From positions 33,611-97,610 of the forward strand of contig JAJCYP010000004.1 in assembly GCA_029262855.1 (NCBI GenBank): a stretch of DNA of 64,000 bases. The letters run 5' to 3'. Every line of letters begins with the position of its first letter. Positions within the stretch are counted from its first letter, which is position 1. Made by a program: the position numbers and the translations under genes. The notes under the pieces were generated by a model. The model searched no databases, was not told the DNA's origin, and saw only the letters and a list, made by a program, of their open reading frames with translations. The DNA is from Bacteroidota bacterium. GTDB lineage: Bacteria > Bacteroidota > Rhodothermia > Rhodothermales > UBA10348. Below, in pieces: positions 16,818-26,731 of the stretch.

Positions 16818-16970
16818 GTCTGGGAACGGCGATGGATGGTCAGGGGGGCCGGTTCCGGTTGGGGGATCCGGGGTCGTCTGCGGATGCTTCGCCGCATGAA
16901 ATCATCCTTCTCAGCGGCCTCGTGGGCGCCTTCCTTGGCGCAGGCATGACGTTCATCGCCTAGAGTCAAA

Positions 16971-19868
16971 ATGCCGACCCGCACACCATTATGGTTCCTC
17001 GTTCTCGCTGCCACGGTACTGTCAGCGACCGCCCGGCAGTCACCGTGTCCGGTAGGCACCTCGGTAGCAACGCTTGGACTGAACAACGCCCAGGCCACAC
17101 TCCGCAATAATGGGTGGGTTTTGGGGTTCATCGACGAAGGCTACGAGGTCCCTCGGGAGTCGGGTATTCGTGCTCTGGAAGGCGGTGAGCTTTGGATTGC
17201 GGGATTCGCGGCTGGCGAACTTCGCGGCTCTGGCGGAACGGACTTCCGGCCCGGTCCGGTCTCCAGAGACCCCGGGGTGAGTTGCTCCTCGGTGGATCGG
17301 ATCTATCGAGTTGAGCCGAGAGACCTGGCAGCGCTCGACAGCGGCGGGGTACCGTCGAAGGACGTCCTGGAGTGGCCTTGGGAGCTTGGGGCTCCGGTAA
17401 TCGATGGAGATGGGGTCGCTGGCAACTATAACCTCGCCGGCGGCGACCGCCCGGAAATGCTGGGATCAGGAACCCTGTTCTGGATCATGACCGACCTCCA
17501 CGCTGATCGCAGGCGGTCAGAGACAGAGCCGCTCGGCCTGGAGGTACACGTGACAGCGTTCTCGGCCCGAAGTGACAACCCGGACATTGACCATACCACC
17601 TTCTACCGATTCAAGATTCTGAACCGCGGTCCCGTCGGGCTCGACAGCCTTTACTCCGGGTTCGGCTTTGCAAGCGGCCTCGGGCACTCGGGCGACGACT
17701 TTGTTGGAAGTGACAGCCTCCTGAGTCTTGGGTTCGTGTATAACGCCGACAATGAGGACGAGGACACCTACTTCATCAGAGAGTTGCGAAGGCTGGGGTA
17801 TGGAGCCGCCCCCCCGGCAGCGGGAGTTATGGCGCTTCGGGGACCGATCGCAGACGCCGACGGGGTGGACAACAACCGGAATGGACAGATTGACGAAGAC
17901 GGCGAACATCTTCGAGCAACGTCCATCGTGAGCTCGTTCGTGACCTGCGGCGTTGCGGGTTGCGGGGCCCTCGCGCCCAAATGGTACAATATCCTGCGAG
18001 GACTCCGGGACTGGGGTGAGCCCTACACGCGCGGCCACTATGGCAGTGAGTTCGGCAGTGAATCGCCCACAACCCGTTTCCTCTACGACGGTCATCCTCC
18101 GGAATTCTGGTCTCAGGTAACACCCTGGCCTGGCGAACCTCCTCAGCGGCCAGGGTATCAGGGACTCCAGGTTGGGCTAGGACCGGCAGACCTACAGCCG
18201 AGCGATTCGGTCGAGTATGTCCTAGCGGCAATATGGGCGCGCGGCACCGATCATCTGGATTCAGTAGACCAACTCAAAGCAGTGGCCGGGCGCCTCCAGA
18301 GCATCGACATCGAAAACCTGGCGGGTGTCACAAGTGCCTGGGCGCCTACTTCGCCGCCGCAGATCAAGGCGCCGGGAAATGGCGCCGTCGAGCAACCCTT
18401 GCAGACTCCCCTTGCCTGGCACCTACCGGAGCAAGCCGGACTTGATGTCGGGTATCAGTTGGACCTGCGGAAGCACGGACAGCAGCCCGGGTACTGGCAG
18501 CATGAGACTTCCGTCAGCCAGTTGGAACTCGATCTGGAGCCGGATGCATCCTATTCCTTCCGCGTCCGGGCGTTCACGCACTCGGCCTACGGACAGTGGT
18601 CGGAGTGGAGTTGGTTCTGGACCGGAGAAAACGATCTGGACAGCATCGCCGGCTTTGAGGACTTCACGGTGGTCCAGAATTCTGCAGGCCCCGTTGTCCC
18701 CCCCGAAGGTGCCGCTGCCGACTGGGCCGGATTTCCGGGCACGGGGTCTCCTACAAACCGTCAGCAGGCCAATGGCCGGCGCTGGGTCATCGCCTCCCCG
18801 AACTCAGACGACTACAGCGATTTCCTCAGGCGAGTAGTCCGAAATGGCTGGGGACGAGTGGTTCCATATTCATTTGAGCTCCGCTTCTCCGGAGAGAGTT
18901 GGATGCTTCGGGACTACTCATTCGTGCTTGGCGGCAAGGCTCCGCTCGAAGCGTGGAATATCGGATATAGCACCCCGGCGGACACCACGGACGACTATCG
19001 CATGATCATCAGCTACTCGGACGAAGGTGCTGGTGGCTGGGGCATGCTGAGCTCGGATCATCGAATTGGCGCGGGGCCTGGCGACCGGGAATCCGACAGG
19101 TTTTCGATATGGGATCCCGCGGACCGGACTCCTGGGGAGGCCGGCTACCAGAAGTGGGTGGAAGCATCCCTTGAGTACGACGAAGAGTCGGAGTTGGGCG
19201 AACGGGTTCTGCGCGATGTGGTACTCGTCGACCTCGGCACTGACGTGGGATTCAGTGGCCCTCCAACGCTGCCCGAGCCCGGTACGGTATTTCGCATCTC
19301 GACGGCACCTGCTCCGATGCCTCGGAATGCAGCCCCCGCGCCCGGTGTTCACGTGCTTCACGGCCCTGTCCAGTTTTACTGGACAGGTGTCGGTTTCAAG
19401 AAGTACGACGTGGTCGTCTCTGAAGATGATCGCTTTACGCGCATCGTTCAGAGGACGGAGGCGGCAAGTCCTGGTGTGGCGTTAGACCTCCCGGCGGGGA
19501 GTTATCACTGGCGTGTCGAGGACGAGGACGGAAATCCCTCGCCGCAATGGAGTCTGTTCATCGACAGTGCGACCGGAGCCACCGTTCAGACGCCAGAGTT
19601 CGCCTTTGAGTTGGAGAGCCCCTATCCCAACCCGACGAGGGGGACCGCGAGAATTCAATACACACTTCCCGAGGCTGCGTACGTCCAGATGGAGCTGTTC
19701 GACATTCTAGGCCGCCGTGTGCGTGGACTGATTGATGGCATGTTGCCTCAGGGCCGAGGAGAAGCCATTCTGGACACGCAGGGGCTCAGCGCAGGGGTCT
19801 ATTTCGTGCGATTATCCAGTGCGCGGGGGTCCCTGACGAGACTGCTCTCGCTTCGCCAGACACCCTAG
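16971..19868 (+). CDS. T9SS type A sorting-domain surface protein
   Basis: The 965-aa secreted protein begins MPTRTPLWFLVLAATVLSATARQ, a Sec signal. Its last ~85 residues are a T9SS C-terminal sorting domain: FELESPYPNPTRGTARIQYT, then FDILGRRVRGLIDG, then LSAGVYFVRLSS. The central part contains calcium-loop-like DADGVDNNRNGQIDEDGE and two Fn3-like regions, one around the WHLPEQAGLDVGYQLDLR strand and one near the C-terminus (HGPVQFYWTGVGFKKYDVVVSEDD). No catalytic signature is visible. It is probably delivered to the cell surface or released by the type IX system. It ends in the same CTAG as the convergent amidase gene. Confidence 0.85.
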   Translation: MPTRTPLWFLVLAATVLSATARQSPCPVGTSVATLGLNNAQATLRNNGWVLGFIDEGYEVPRESGIRALEGGELWIAGFAAGELRGSGGTDFRPGPVSRDPGVSCSSVDRIYRVEPRDLAALDSGGVPSKDVLEWPWELGAPVIDGDGVAGNYNLAGGDRPEMLGSGTLFWIMTDLHADRRRSETEPLGLEVHVTAFSARSDNPDIDHTTFYRFKILNRGPVGLDSLYSGFGFASGLGHSGDDFVGSDSLLSLGFVYNADNEDEDTYFIRELRRLGYGAAPPAAGVMALRGPIADADGVDNNRNGQIDEDGEHLRATSIVSSFVTCGVAGCGALAPKWYNILRGLRDWGEPYTRGHYGSEFGSESPTTRFLYDGHPPEFWSQVTPWPGEPPQRPGYQGLQVGLGPADLQPSDSVEYVLAAIWARGTDHLDSVDQLKAVAGRLQSIDIENLAGVTSAWAPTSPPQIKAPGNGAVEQPLQTPLAWHLPEQAGLDVGYQLDLRKHGQQPGYWQHETSVSQLELDLEPDASYSFRVRAFTHSAYGQWSEWSWFWTGENDLDSIAGFEDFTVVQNSAGPVVPPEGAAADWAGFPGTGSPTNRQQANGRRWVIASPNSDDYSDFLRRVVRNGWGRVVPYSFELRFSGESWMLRDYSFVLGGKAPLEAWNIGYSTPADTTDDYRMIISYSDEGAGGWGMLSSDHRIGAGPGDRESDRFSIWDPADRTPGEAGYQKWVEASLEYDEESELGERVLRDVVLVDLGTDVGFSGPPTLPEPGTVFRISTAPAPMPRNAAPAPGVHVLHGPVQFYWTGVGFKKYDVVVSEDDRFTRIVQRTEAASPGVALDLPAGSYHWRVEDEDGNPSPQWSLFIDSATGATVQTPEFAFELESPYPNPTRGTARIQYTLPEAAYVQMELFDILGRRVRGLIDGMLPQGRGEAILDTQGLSAGVYFVRLSSARGSLTRLLSLRQTP

Positions 19869-20938
19869 GGCTCTGCCCGGACCGCCAGGGTCGTCGAGCC
19901 CGAGTCCCCCACAGCCTGCTCCCGGAGTCCGGCGGCAATCCACTGGGCCATGGCCTGCCGATTGCCCGGTTTGGTCAGGCGAATCTGATCCCCACGGTGA
20001 CGGATGTTGCCGAGTTCAACCAGGACTGCGACCGGCTTGGTGTGGTTGAGGATGTAGAGATCCCGGCGCACCAACCGGCCCTTGTACCCACGATCAGGCT
20101 GGTGGGCGCGGTACTGATTCCGGATCGAGGTCTGAAGAGAGCGACCCAATGCGCGGCCGCTGTCGCTTGAATAGGCAAAGTGGACGTCGATCTGCGGCTG
20201 GTTTCGTCCGGCCATCGCATCGACGTGGACAGAGACAACCTGCTGGCTTCGAGCCGAGCCCCTATTCCGATCGTAGAGCTTGTTGATGACTTCCGCGCGC
20301 TGTCGAAGGCGACGGGTATAGTTGCTGCTCATTCGGACGTTGCCGTAGTAGTACTCGTCCCTGTCCGGCGGAAGGTATTCGGCATCCCGAATGCCGTCGT
20401 TCGGATCCCGAACAATCATGTAGACCATGGCGCCGTCCTTGAGCAGTTCACGGGCAACCCGCAGAGCGGTGTCGTAGGCTATCTCGTCCTCTGGGATGCT
20501 CCTGCCGTTCAACTCTCCAACACTACCGGGGTCGCTTCCGCCGTGGCCGCTGACAATGTAGTAGTAGTGTCCGGCCAGCCGATTGGATCGGCGTTCCACC
20601 ATTTCGTATTGGTCGCCAAAAATTTCGTAGCGCGACGCCGTAGATGATGCTGGCGTCGATATGGACGCGGCTGGGCTTGCCGAGCCTTCATCATAATCCG
20701 GAATTCGATACGCCACTCCGACCTTCAACTGGCTGCTCGCACCAAGCTTGTCCGCATTCAGAGACCGAAAGGCCTCCACCCGCTTCGAGGTAGGGGTAAC
20801 TCCGCTGCGCCTGAGGAGCCCCCATATGCCTTCGCCCGGCTGAGGCGCCACCGATTGGGCTGCCGCCGGAATGATCAGACCAACAGCAACCAGTGTCAGC
20901 AAGAACAACTTTCGGGCGATGAGGGACAGACTGGTCAT
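19865..20938 (-). CDS. Periplasmic N-acetylmuramoyl-L-alanine amidase (Amidase_3)
   Basis: The 357-aa protein starts at ATG 20938 (MTSLSLIARKLFLLTLVAVG..PAAAQ, signal peptide); the track's earlier start overlaps the divergent gene. Residues about 30-80 form a LysM- or SPOR-like spacer (GEGIWGLLRRSGVTPTS), followed by a Ser/Ala linker. The catalytic Amidase_3 domain spans about 125-350. Zinc ligands are the His in YIVSGHGGSDPGSVGE and the Glu in SIPEDEIAYD; the third His is in VVSVHVDAM and the catalytic Glu in VAVLVELGNIRHRGD. It cleaves the amide bond between MurNAc and the stem peptide, for example at septation or in peptidoglycan remodelling. Confidence 0.88.
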   Translation of the reverse strand: MTSLSLIARKLFLLTLVAVGLIIPAAAQSVAPQPGEGIWGLLRRSGVTPTSKRVEAFRSLNADKLGASSQLKVGVAYRIPDYDEGSASPAASISTPASSTASRYEIFGDQYEMVERRSNRLAGHYYYIVSGHGGSDPGSVGELNGRSIPEDEIAYDTALRVARELLKDGAMVYMIVRDPNDGIRDAEYLPPDRDEYYYGNVRMSSNYTRRLRQRAEVINKLYDRNRGSARSQQVVSVHVDAMAGRNQPQIDVHFAYSSDSGRALGRSLQTSIRNQYRAHQPDRGYKGRLVRRDLYILNHTKPVAVLVELGNIRHRGDQIRLTKPGNRQAMAQWIAAGLREQAVGDSGSTTLAVRAEP

Positions 20939-21115
20939 ACCACTTCTTATCGGCCGTGAGCCCGCCATTTTTAAGTCATGGCCAGCAATTTTCGGCATCG
21001 CTGGGCGGCTAACTTCGAATGTGATTCACCCGCCCGCTCTCTTCTACGGTTCAGGTCTTCCCACACCCTGCAATTCGCCGCCGATGGTGAGATTCATCTC
21101 CCCTACCACACCTAC

Positions 21116-24031
21116 ATGCGGCGCATGAACTCTCCGGTTCGATTTCTGCCCATCCTGCTGCTGATCGCCCCTTCTCAGCGGGCCCAGGGCCAGACCTTCA
21201 CGGATGCGACATCCCGGATCCTGTCTACTCCCGCCCCATCGGCACCCACGGCGTTGACGGTGGCTGATCTCAATGGTGATGGGCGAACGGACATCTACCA
21301 CCCTGGGCGACTCCTTCTGCAGACGGACGAAGGCACGTGGGTCAACGCCCTGCTTGGAAGCGCGATTGACGTGGAGGGCAACGCGCCGCTGATTGGACTG
21401 CCTGGAGATCCCAATGCCGACGGCTTGACTGACCTGCTTATCCTCGATCAAGGTCCGGGCTCCCGGTACTACGAAAACGCGAACACCATCAGGTACCGGC
21501 TCGCAAACGGAGAGCGAACGCTCAACATCCGAACCTTTTCAACCGGGGCCATCTGGGCAGATTTCGACGGTGGAGGCTTGGTCGATTTGTTTATCGCCTC
21601 CTCCGACGGTCAAAATCGCCTCTATGTATCCAACGTCTTTGGGAATTTTATTGATGTCTCCGATGTCAAACGTACCACGACCACGTCAGGCGGATGCGGG
21701 ATGGCCGCCGCGGACTGGGACCACGACCTGGGTCTGGATGTCTACCTGCCGATGTGCCAGGGCAACCCGACCAATCTGCTGTTGGAGTACGATCCGGTCC
21801 GCGACCGCTTTACCGAAAACGCCGGTCGACGAGGCGTGCAGAGTTTCCGGTTCTCCCACTCCGCGGTCTGGCTGGACTACGACAATGACGGATGGCAGGA
21901 TCTGTTCGTTCTGAATGCCAAGCTCGAGCTCGATGATGGTCGCAATCAGCTTTTTCGCAATCTGGAAGGAACGGGGTTTGAAGACGTGACCGCCACCACC
22001 GGTTTGGAGGGCAGCCTCAGGTCACGGCGCCGTGGAGTCGCTGCAGCGGACTTCGACAACGACGGCTGGACCGATCTCTTTGTGACGGCCGAGGCGAATC
22101 GACCCCGGTTGTATCGGAATCAGGGCGATGGGACCTTCACTGACATCGGTCCTTTGGTGTTGCCTCCCCTGCCCGAGACATTGGCCTTTACGGCCGCGGA
22201 TGTTGACGACAACGGCTGGATAGATCTGCTGTTTGGCCCCCCGGAGGGGGATATGCTCCTAACAAATGGAGGAGACAACAACTGGACGCGGATTGCCCTC
22301 AGGGAACCGGGATTCAACCGGCGCGGCATGGGTGCACGCGTGACGGTCAGCGCCGGCGGCATTGAGCAGACCAAGCAAATGCTCATGGGCGGTGGGAACG
22401 TGAGGCATTCGACGGATGCCAAACTGCATTTTGGGCTGGGAGAAGCAGCCGTGATCGACCGGATCCAGATCTTCTGGGCGGACGGCTCGGTGGACCAGAT
22501 CTCGGACCTCGACGTCAACAAAGAGCTGGTCATCGCCCGAGGCGGGACGCTGAGGCCACCTCCATCCACCTTTCAGTTGGGCGAGCCCGTGGACGCCGCA
22601 CTGTTCGATACTTCAGCCGCGCAGATCGATTTTTCGTGGGAGGCCGCGGCCAGCGCGATTCCCCTGACCTACACCGTGAGTATTTGGGGACCGGGCACGC
22701 GACTTCGCTTTCCGGATGTCACAGGCACCAGTATCAGTGTGGACGCTGATCTTCTGGCGCCGGACCAGATCTTCACGTGGTCGGTCTTCGCCGATGACGG
22801 ATTCTCCATCACTCCTGCCACTGGCTCGCGGGTCTTCACATTCGGAGAAGACGCGCGCGCCATTGCCACGCTGACTGCGCCCGCCCTGTTTGACTTCGGA
22901 CTGCAGAAGCCGTCCACGGGACAGGCGGCTTTCCTGGATCTGGACGGTGACCGGGATCTGGATGTTTTCATGGTGGGTTCCGATGGTGTATTCACCATGG
23001 GCGGCGTCTATTCTTCCGTAGACCAGGGCGTTGTCAGCACCAACGGCGGAGAGTTCATCTTCAAGGGACTGGTAAACACGGGGACCGGTCTGGAGCCGGT
23101 TTTTGAACCTCGTCTGGGCGTCGGAGATGTCGACGGAGACGGTCGGCCGGACGCCATGGTCTCGGGCCTCCACCGCGACTCGGGGCGCCCCGCCCTCACG
23201 CTGTATCGAAACCTGCCGACGGGCCTTTCCTCGATTTCCGCTGCCGTGCCGGCCCGGTTTGGCGGGCCCGTGGCCATCGCAGACGTCGATGCCGACGGAG
23301 ATGGCGATCTCCTGCTTTCCGGCTCAGAGAGCGCCTCTCCCCCTTACTCGCCGTCCACCATCCTGTATCGGAACGATGGCAGTGCCTTCTCGGAGTGGGC
23401 CACCTTCCCCGGAGCCATGTTTGGGGATGCGGCCTGGGGTGATGCCGACGGTGACGGTGATCTGGATCTGGCCCTTGTGGGCGATGCCCAAGAGGGGCGT
23501 CCCCACGGAGCCGTCTACAGAAACGACGGTGATTCCTTCAGCGAAATCAGCATCCCGGGAGCCGACCTGCTTTACGCATCCATCGATTGGGGAGACTACG
23601 ACGGCGACGGACTTCTGGACCTCCTCGTGACAGGCGGCGAGATCGGCCCTGAACTGTTGGAAGGACACACGCGTCTCTACAGGCAGAACGCAGGCCTCGT
23701 GTTTGTCGAACAGCCGTCTCCGCTTCCAGGGGTCTTGGCGGGCTCTGCCGTCTTCGGTGACTACGAAAACGACGGCGATCTGGACATCCTTCTTACCGGC
23801 GCGGATTCGATCCTGGGCGAACTGAAGGGGGGTGTTTTCCGAAACCAGGAGGGCCGCTTCGTGGCGGAGCTGGAATTCCAGGGAGCCCTGTCCGGACGAA
23901 TGGCCGTCGGCGACTACAACGGAGACGGCGACCTTGACTTCATCGTTCTCGGACGAGGGCCGGACGGTGCTGGCTCACTGCTGTTCTTCATCAATCAGCA
24001 GGTAGCCGAGCCCGTTCCTGCCACGAGGTGA
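21116..24031 (+). CDS. FG-GAP/VCBS repeat protein with ASPIC/UnbV domain
   Basis: The 971-aa protein starts at ATG 21116 (MRRMNSPVRFLPILLLIAPSQRAQGQ, signal peptide); the track start at 20978 lies over the divergent gene's leader. Seven FG-GAP-type blades come first (DLNGDGRTDIY, DYDNDGWQDLF, DFDNDGWTDLF and others), then a UnbV/ASPIC module (MGARVTVSAGG..KLHFGLGEA..IQIFWADGSVDQ) and a Fn3-like linker. A second propeller of at least seven calcium-binding blades follows (DLDGDRDLDVF, DADGDGDLDLA, DYNGDGDLDFI). No T9SS tail is present at the C-terminus, which is odd for such an architecture in this genome. Its last 41 bp overlap the convergent P450 gene. Confidence 0.85.
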   Translation: MRRMNSPVRFLPILLLIAPSQRAQGQTFTDATSRILSTPAPSAPTALTVADLNGDGRTDIYHPGRLLLQTDEGTWVNALLGSAIDVEGNAPLIGLPGDPNADGLTDLLILDQGPGSRYYENANTIRYRLANGERTLNIRTFSTGAIWADFDGGGLVDLFIASSDGQNRLYVSNVFGNFIDVSDVKRTTTTSGGCGMAAADWDHDLGLDVYLPMCQGNPTNLLLEYDPVRDRFTENAGRRGVQSFRFSHSAVWLDYDNDGWQDLFVLNAKLELDDGRNQLFRNLEGTGFEDVTATTGLEGSLRSRRRGVAAADFDNDGWTDLFVTAEANRPRLYRNQGDGTFTDIGPLVLPPLPETLAFTAADVDDNGWIDLLFGPPEGDMLLTNGGDNNWTRIALREPGFNRRGMGARVTVSAGGIEQTKQMLMGGGNVRHSTDAKLHFGLGEAAVIDRIQIFWADGSVDQISDLDVNKELVIARGGTLRPPPSTFQLGEPVDAALFDTSAAQIDFSWEAAASAIPLTYTVSIWGPGTRLRFPDVTGTSISVDADLLAPDQIFTWSVFADDGFSITPATGSRVFTFGEDARAIATLTAPALFDFGLQKPSTGQAAFLDLDGDRDLDVFMVGSDGVFTMGGVYSSVDQGVVSTNGGEFIFKGLVNTGTGLEPVFEPRLGVGDVDGDGRPDAMVSGLHRDSGRPALTLYRNLPTGLSSISAAVPARFGGPVAIADVDADGDGDLLLSGSESASPPYSPSTILYRNDGSAFSEWATFPGAMFGDAAWGDADGDGDLDLALVGDAQEGRPHGAVYRNDGDSFSEISIPGADLLYASIDWGDYDGDGLLDLLVTGGEIGPELLEGHTRLYRQNAGLVFVEQPSPLPGVLAGSAVFGDYENDGDLDILLTGADSILGELKGGVFRNQEGRFVAELEFQGALSGRMAVGDYNGDGDLDFIVLGRGPDGAGSLLFFINQQVAEPVPATR

Positions 24032-25433
24032 CCGGGCGCTCGGCAATGTGCGCCCACATTCCATCCTTCACCAGGACGGCCACACGCACTTCCTGCGCAA
24101 GACTGCCCTGACTCGAGGTTCGGCTTGCCAATGTCAGCGTGAATCGCTCTGCAATGCGGTGGACCACCTCTCTGGATTCGGTCATGGCCATGCGCCGCCC
24201 CAAACAGGCGTGCCCACCGTGCCCAAAGGGCATGTAGCTGTAGCCCGTTTCTCCCGTAATGCGCCCGTCCCCGACAAACCTCGCCGGGAGGAACTCCGTT
24301 GGATTCTCCCAGACCTCCGGGCGCATGTGAATGACGTAGGGGACGAAGACCACCAGGTCCTTTTTTCGGATGGAGACTCCCGCCAGTTCGTGCGCTTCGT
24401 TTACCTCGCGCCAGTAGATCCACAGTGGAGGCACAATGCGCATGGACTCCAGGACCGAGGCCTCGGCCCACACTTTGGAACTGGCGGCCCGCTCCGCCTC
24501 GCCAGGTCGCTGCGCCAACTGCCACAGCGTCCAGGTGATGGCAGAACCCACCGAGTCCACGGCCGCGACAAGGAACGTCGCGACGTGGTCGCGCAGCTCT
24601 CCCGGGTCCAGCTCCCCCCTCTCGTCCGCCTCCATCAAGGCTGACATCAGTGGTGCCCGGCTCTCCGGGCTATTGCGCGCAATTCCGATGAGTTCATCTA
24701 CGAAATCGTCAAGGATGCGGAGTGCTGCCCGTTTTGGACCCGGGTGGAGCGCCCGTTTGGCGACCTTCCGATTCAAGGTGCCGAGGATCCGGTACTTGAT
24801 GGCTCGTCCAGGCGTCGCATGGTGCATCGCGGTCTGGATGGCCGCCGAAATGGGCGCGGACTCCACCGGGAATGGGCGCAGCAGGAGATGCTGCACCGCG
24901 ATGCGGAGAGTCGTCTCCATGACCATCGCCTGCACGTCCACCTCTCCGGAGCCCGCCACTGAACTGAGACGCTCCACCAGTCGATCAGCTTCAGCCGTTG
25001 TGATCCCCGTCAGACGCCGTTCGGTCGAGGCCTTGAAGTATGGGGCCAGCAACCGCCGCTGCCGGAGCCACTTGTCGTGAGGGGAAGACGCGACGCCCTC
25101 CCCTGCCGGCGGAAACCAGAATGCCAAATCCGGTGTGCGCCTGTAGGTGTGACCAGATCCCGTGAGGGCTTTGGCTGCCACATCGGGATCCAGGATAACG
25201 TGGCACCGAAACGGCCCGGCCTCCAATCGCGACATCGATGTGTCCTGCGCGGTGGCCTCCGACAGGGCGCGGAGGGGATTTCGCTTCATCTCGCGAAGGA
25301 AGCTGAGACTGAAGCGGTTCTCGGACACGGTAGGTTTCAGGATTGGGCCTGGCTTTGGCAGCCTCCGTCGGGCCCGGTCGAGCGCCGAAGGAATCAGGCC
25401 TCTGAAACCCGGAGGAGTCGTTTCGGTGCCCAC
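23991..25433 (-). CDS. Cytochrome P450
   Basis: The 480-aa soluble P450 has the haem-ligand loop FGHGGHACLGRRMA, with the proximal Cys near residue 410, the ExxR pair of the K helix in LESMRIVPPL, and the I-helix oxygen-activation segment VAAVDSVGSAITW. There is no N-terminal membrane anchor, so it is bacterial class I-like. The start is GTG 25433 with a weak ribosome site. It overlaps the MscS gene by 40 bp at its start and the convergent FG-GAP gene by 41 bp at its end. No ferredoxin or reductase gene is near, so the redox partner is elsewhere; the substrate is unknown. Confidence 0.92.
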   Translation of the reverse strand: MGTETTPPGFRGLIPSALDRARRRLPKPGPILKPTVSENRFSLSFLREMKRNPLRALSEATAQDTSMSRLEAGPFRCHVILDPDVAAKALTGSGHTYRRTPDLAFWFPPAGEGVASSPHDKWLRQRRLLAPYFKASTERRLTGITTAEADRLVERLSSVAGSGEVDVQAMVMETTLRIAVQHLLLRPFPVESAPISAAIQTAMHHATPGRAIKYRILGTLNRKVAKRALHPGPKRAALRILDDFVDELIGIARNSPESRAPLMSALMEADERGELDPGELRDHVATFLVAAVDSVGSAITWTLWQLAQRPGEAERAASSKVWAEASVLESMRIVPPLWIYWREVNEAHELAGVSIRKKDLVVFVPYVIHMRPEVWENPTEFLPARFVGDGRITGETGYSYMPFGHGGHACLGRRMAMTESREVVHRIAERFTLTLASRTSSQGSLAQEVRVAVLVKDGMWAHIAERPVTSWQERARLPAD

Positions 25434-26197
25434 TGTCCGGCCCGGTATGGGCCCGTGATGGCTCGATTCACATCAAACACCACATCCTCCCGGTCCTTGG
25501 CGTGAACAGAGACCTCCACTTGCAGAGAGATCGATGACGGGCCGAACTGCACAATTTGGACTTCCGGCACCGGCTCCCGTAGGACCCGACCGCAACTCAG
25601 CGCAGCGGCCATCAAAGCAGGTACCACCTTCTCAACGTCCACCTCTACCGACACTTCCATCGGAACCTCGACGCGGACATACTCCTCGGTGGAGTAGTTC
25701 GTGATCGCCCCGCCGATCACCTCGGCATTCGGCACAACTTTGGTTTCGTTGTCCAGCGTGAGCATCGTGGTGTTGAAGACGTCGATGTCTGTGATCTGCC
25801 CCTCCACGTCTCCGGTTTCGATGAAATCACCGATTGAGAAGGGTCGAAGCACAGCGATTACCAGTCCCGCCGCCAGATTCGTAAGGGCGCCGGTCAACGC
25901 CAGTCCAACGGCCAGCCCGGCCGCTCCAAGCATGGCCAGAATCGCCGAAATTTCGACACCAAGGTTGTTGATGGCTATCAAGACCACCACCGAGGCCAAC
26001 AGGTAGTAGACGATGTTGCCGACGAACCGGATGCCCGTCTCATCCAAGTCCCAGCGCCCCGACGCCTTGGCAGCCAGAATTCTGACCCGTTTGGCAACGA
26101 AAAGGCCGATGACCAGGATTGCGAGGGAGCCTACGACGCGACCGCCAAACCGAGTCAGGAGATCCAGTAAGGTCGCCAGGAGATCAATTCTTTCCAT
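25394..26197 (-). CDS. Small-conductance mechanosensitive channel (MscS family)
   Basis: The 267-aa protein has three N-terminal membrane helices. TM3 is the pore helix with the Ala/Gly-packed motif AAGLAVGLALTGALTNLAAGL, followed by RPFSIGDFIETGDVEGQITD, the diagnostic start of the beta domain. The remainder (residues about 110-260) is the cytoplasmic vestibule with PNAEVIGGAITNYS. The length is close to E. coli MscS (286 aa). It opens under membrane tension to release solutes during osmotic downshock. It sits between the HHH protein gene (4-bp gap) and the P450 gene (40-bp overlap). Confidence 0.94.
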   Translation of the reverse strand: MERIDLLATLLDLLTRFGGRVVGSLAILVIGLFVAKRVRILAAKASGRWDLDETGIRFVGNIVYYLLASVVVLIAINNLGVEISAILAMLGAAGLAVGLALTGALTNLAAGLVIAVLRPFSIGDFIETGDVEGQITDIDVFNTTMLTLDNETKVVPNAEVIGGAITNYSTEEYVRVEVPMEVSVEVDVEKVVPALMAAALSCGRVLREPVPEVQIVQFGPSSISLQVEVSVHAKDREDVVFDVNRAITGPYRAGQWAPKRLLRVSEA

Positions 26198-26201
26198 TGA
26201 G

Positions 26202-26729
26202 TCAGCTAGTGGGCTTCCCGCCGCCTTCGCGCCAGCTCAACTGTTCCTGGTATTTTTTCAATTCGTCCCAATCGCCGCGAGCGGCCATGGCCGCCTGCTC
26301 CGGCCACACTTCCTCGTTGGCAATGTCGGTCAGGCGTTTCGTCCCGTAGGCCGCAACGATTTCCCGTATCCGTGCCACCGATGTCCGGGACAGCTCGGCA
26401 AAGGTGTCGATGCCGGCTCCGTTCAGGACTTCCTCCATCTTGGGCCCAATGCCCCAGATTTGCTTGAGGTCGTCCGGCTCGCTGGGGATGGGAGCGGCGG
26501 CCGGCATGGGAGCGGCGGGCGGCATGGCTACGGCGGGCGGCATGGCTGCGGCTGCGGCCGACCTCGCGGCCTCGCATTTCGTCAGGGCGGCGTGGAGGTC
26601 CGAAACCTCAGCCTCCAACTCCGAAACGCGCGCCGCACAGTTGCGTCGGCCGATCCACCATCCAATGAAAAGGCCGATCAGAAAGGCGATCAGCAGGCAG
26701 ATAAAGATCTGCAGCAAGAGATAAGGCAT
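26202..26729 (-). CDS. Membrane-anchored helix-hairpin-helix protein
   Basis: The 175-aa protein has one N-terminal membrane helix (LLLQIFICLLIAFLIGLFIG), a short coiled coil (ELEAEVSDLHAALTKCEAA), and an Ala/Met/Pro repeat linker (AMPPAVAMPPAAPMPAAAP). The C-terminal domain is L21/HHH-like, with DDLKQIWGIGPKMEEVL and then GIDTFAELSRT. The IWGIGPK..LN..GIDTFAEL motif is the helix-hairpin-helix found in proteins often mis-annotated as L21-like; it usually binds nucleic acid or acts as a protein-interaction module. Its place between an OmpA protein and an MscS channel suggests an envelope rather than a DNA role, but that is an inference. Confidence 0.78.
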   Translation of the reverse strand: MPYLLLQIFICLLIAFLIGLFIGWWIGRRNCAARVSELEAEVSDLHAALTKCEAARSAAAAAMPPAVAMPPAAPMPAAAPIPSEPDDLKQIWGIGPKMEEVLNGAGIDTFAELSRTSVARIREIVAAYGTKRLTDIANEEVWPEQAAMAARGDWDELKKYQEQLSWREGGGKPTS

Positions 26730-26731
26730 GT

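Noticed and set aside
16832-16963. 43-aa plus-strand ORF ending in a hydrophobic stretch (EIILLSGLVGAFLGAGMTFIA)
   Set aside because: It has no ribosome-binding site, no family and a chance-like N-terminus; it could be a degenerate gene remnant but cannot be supported.
26202-26729. Possible ribosomal protein L21 based on the HHH motif
   Set aside because: The protein has an N-terminal membrane helix and a Pro/Ala linker; the L21-like label is a known misannotation of this helix-hairpin-helix domain.
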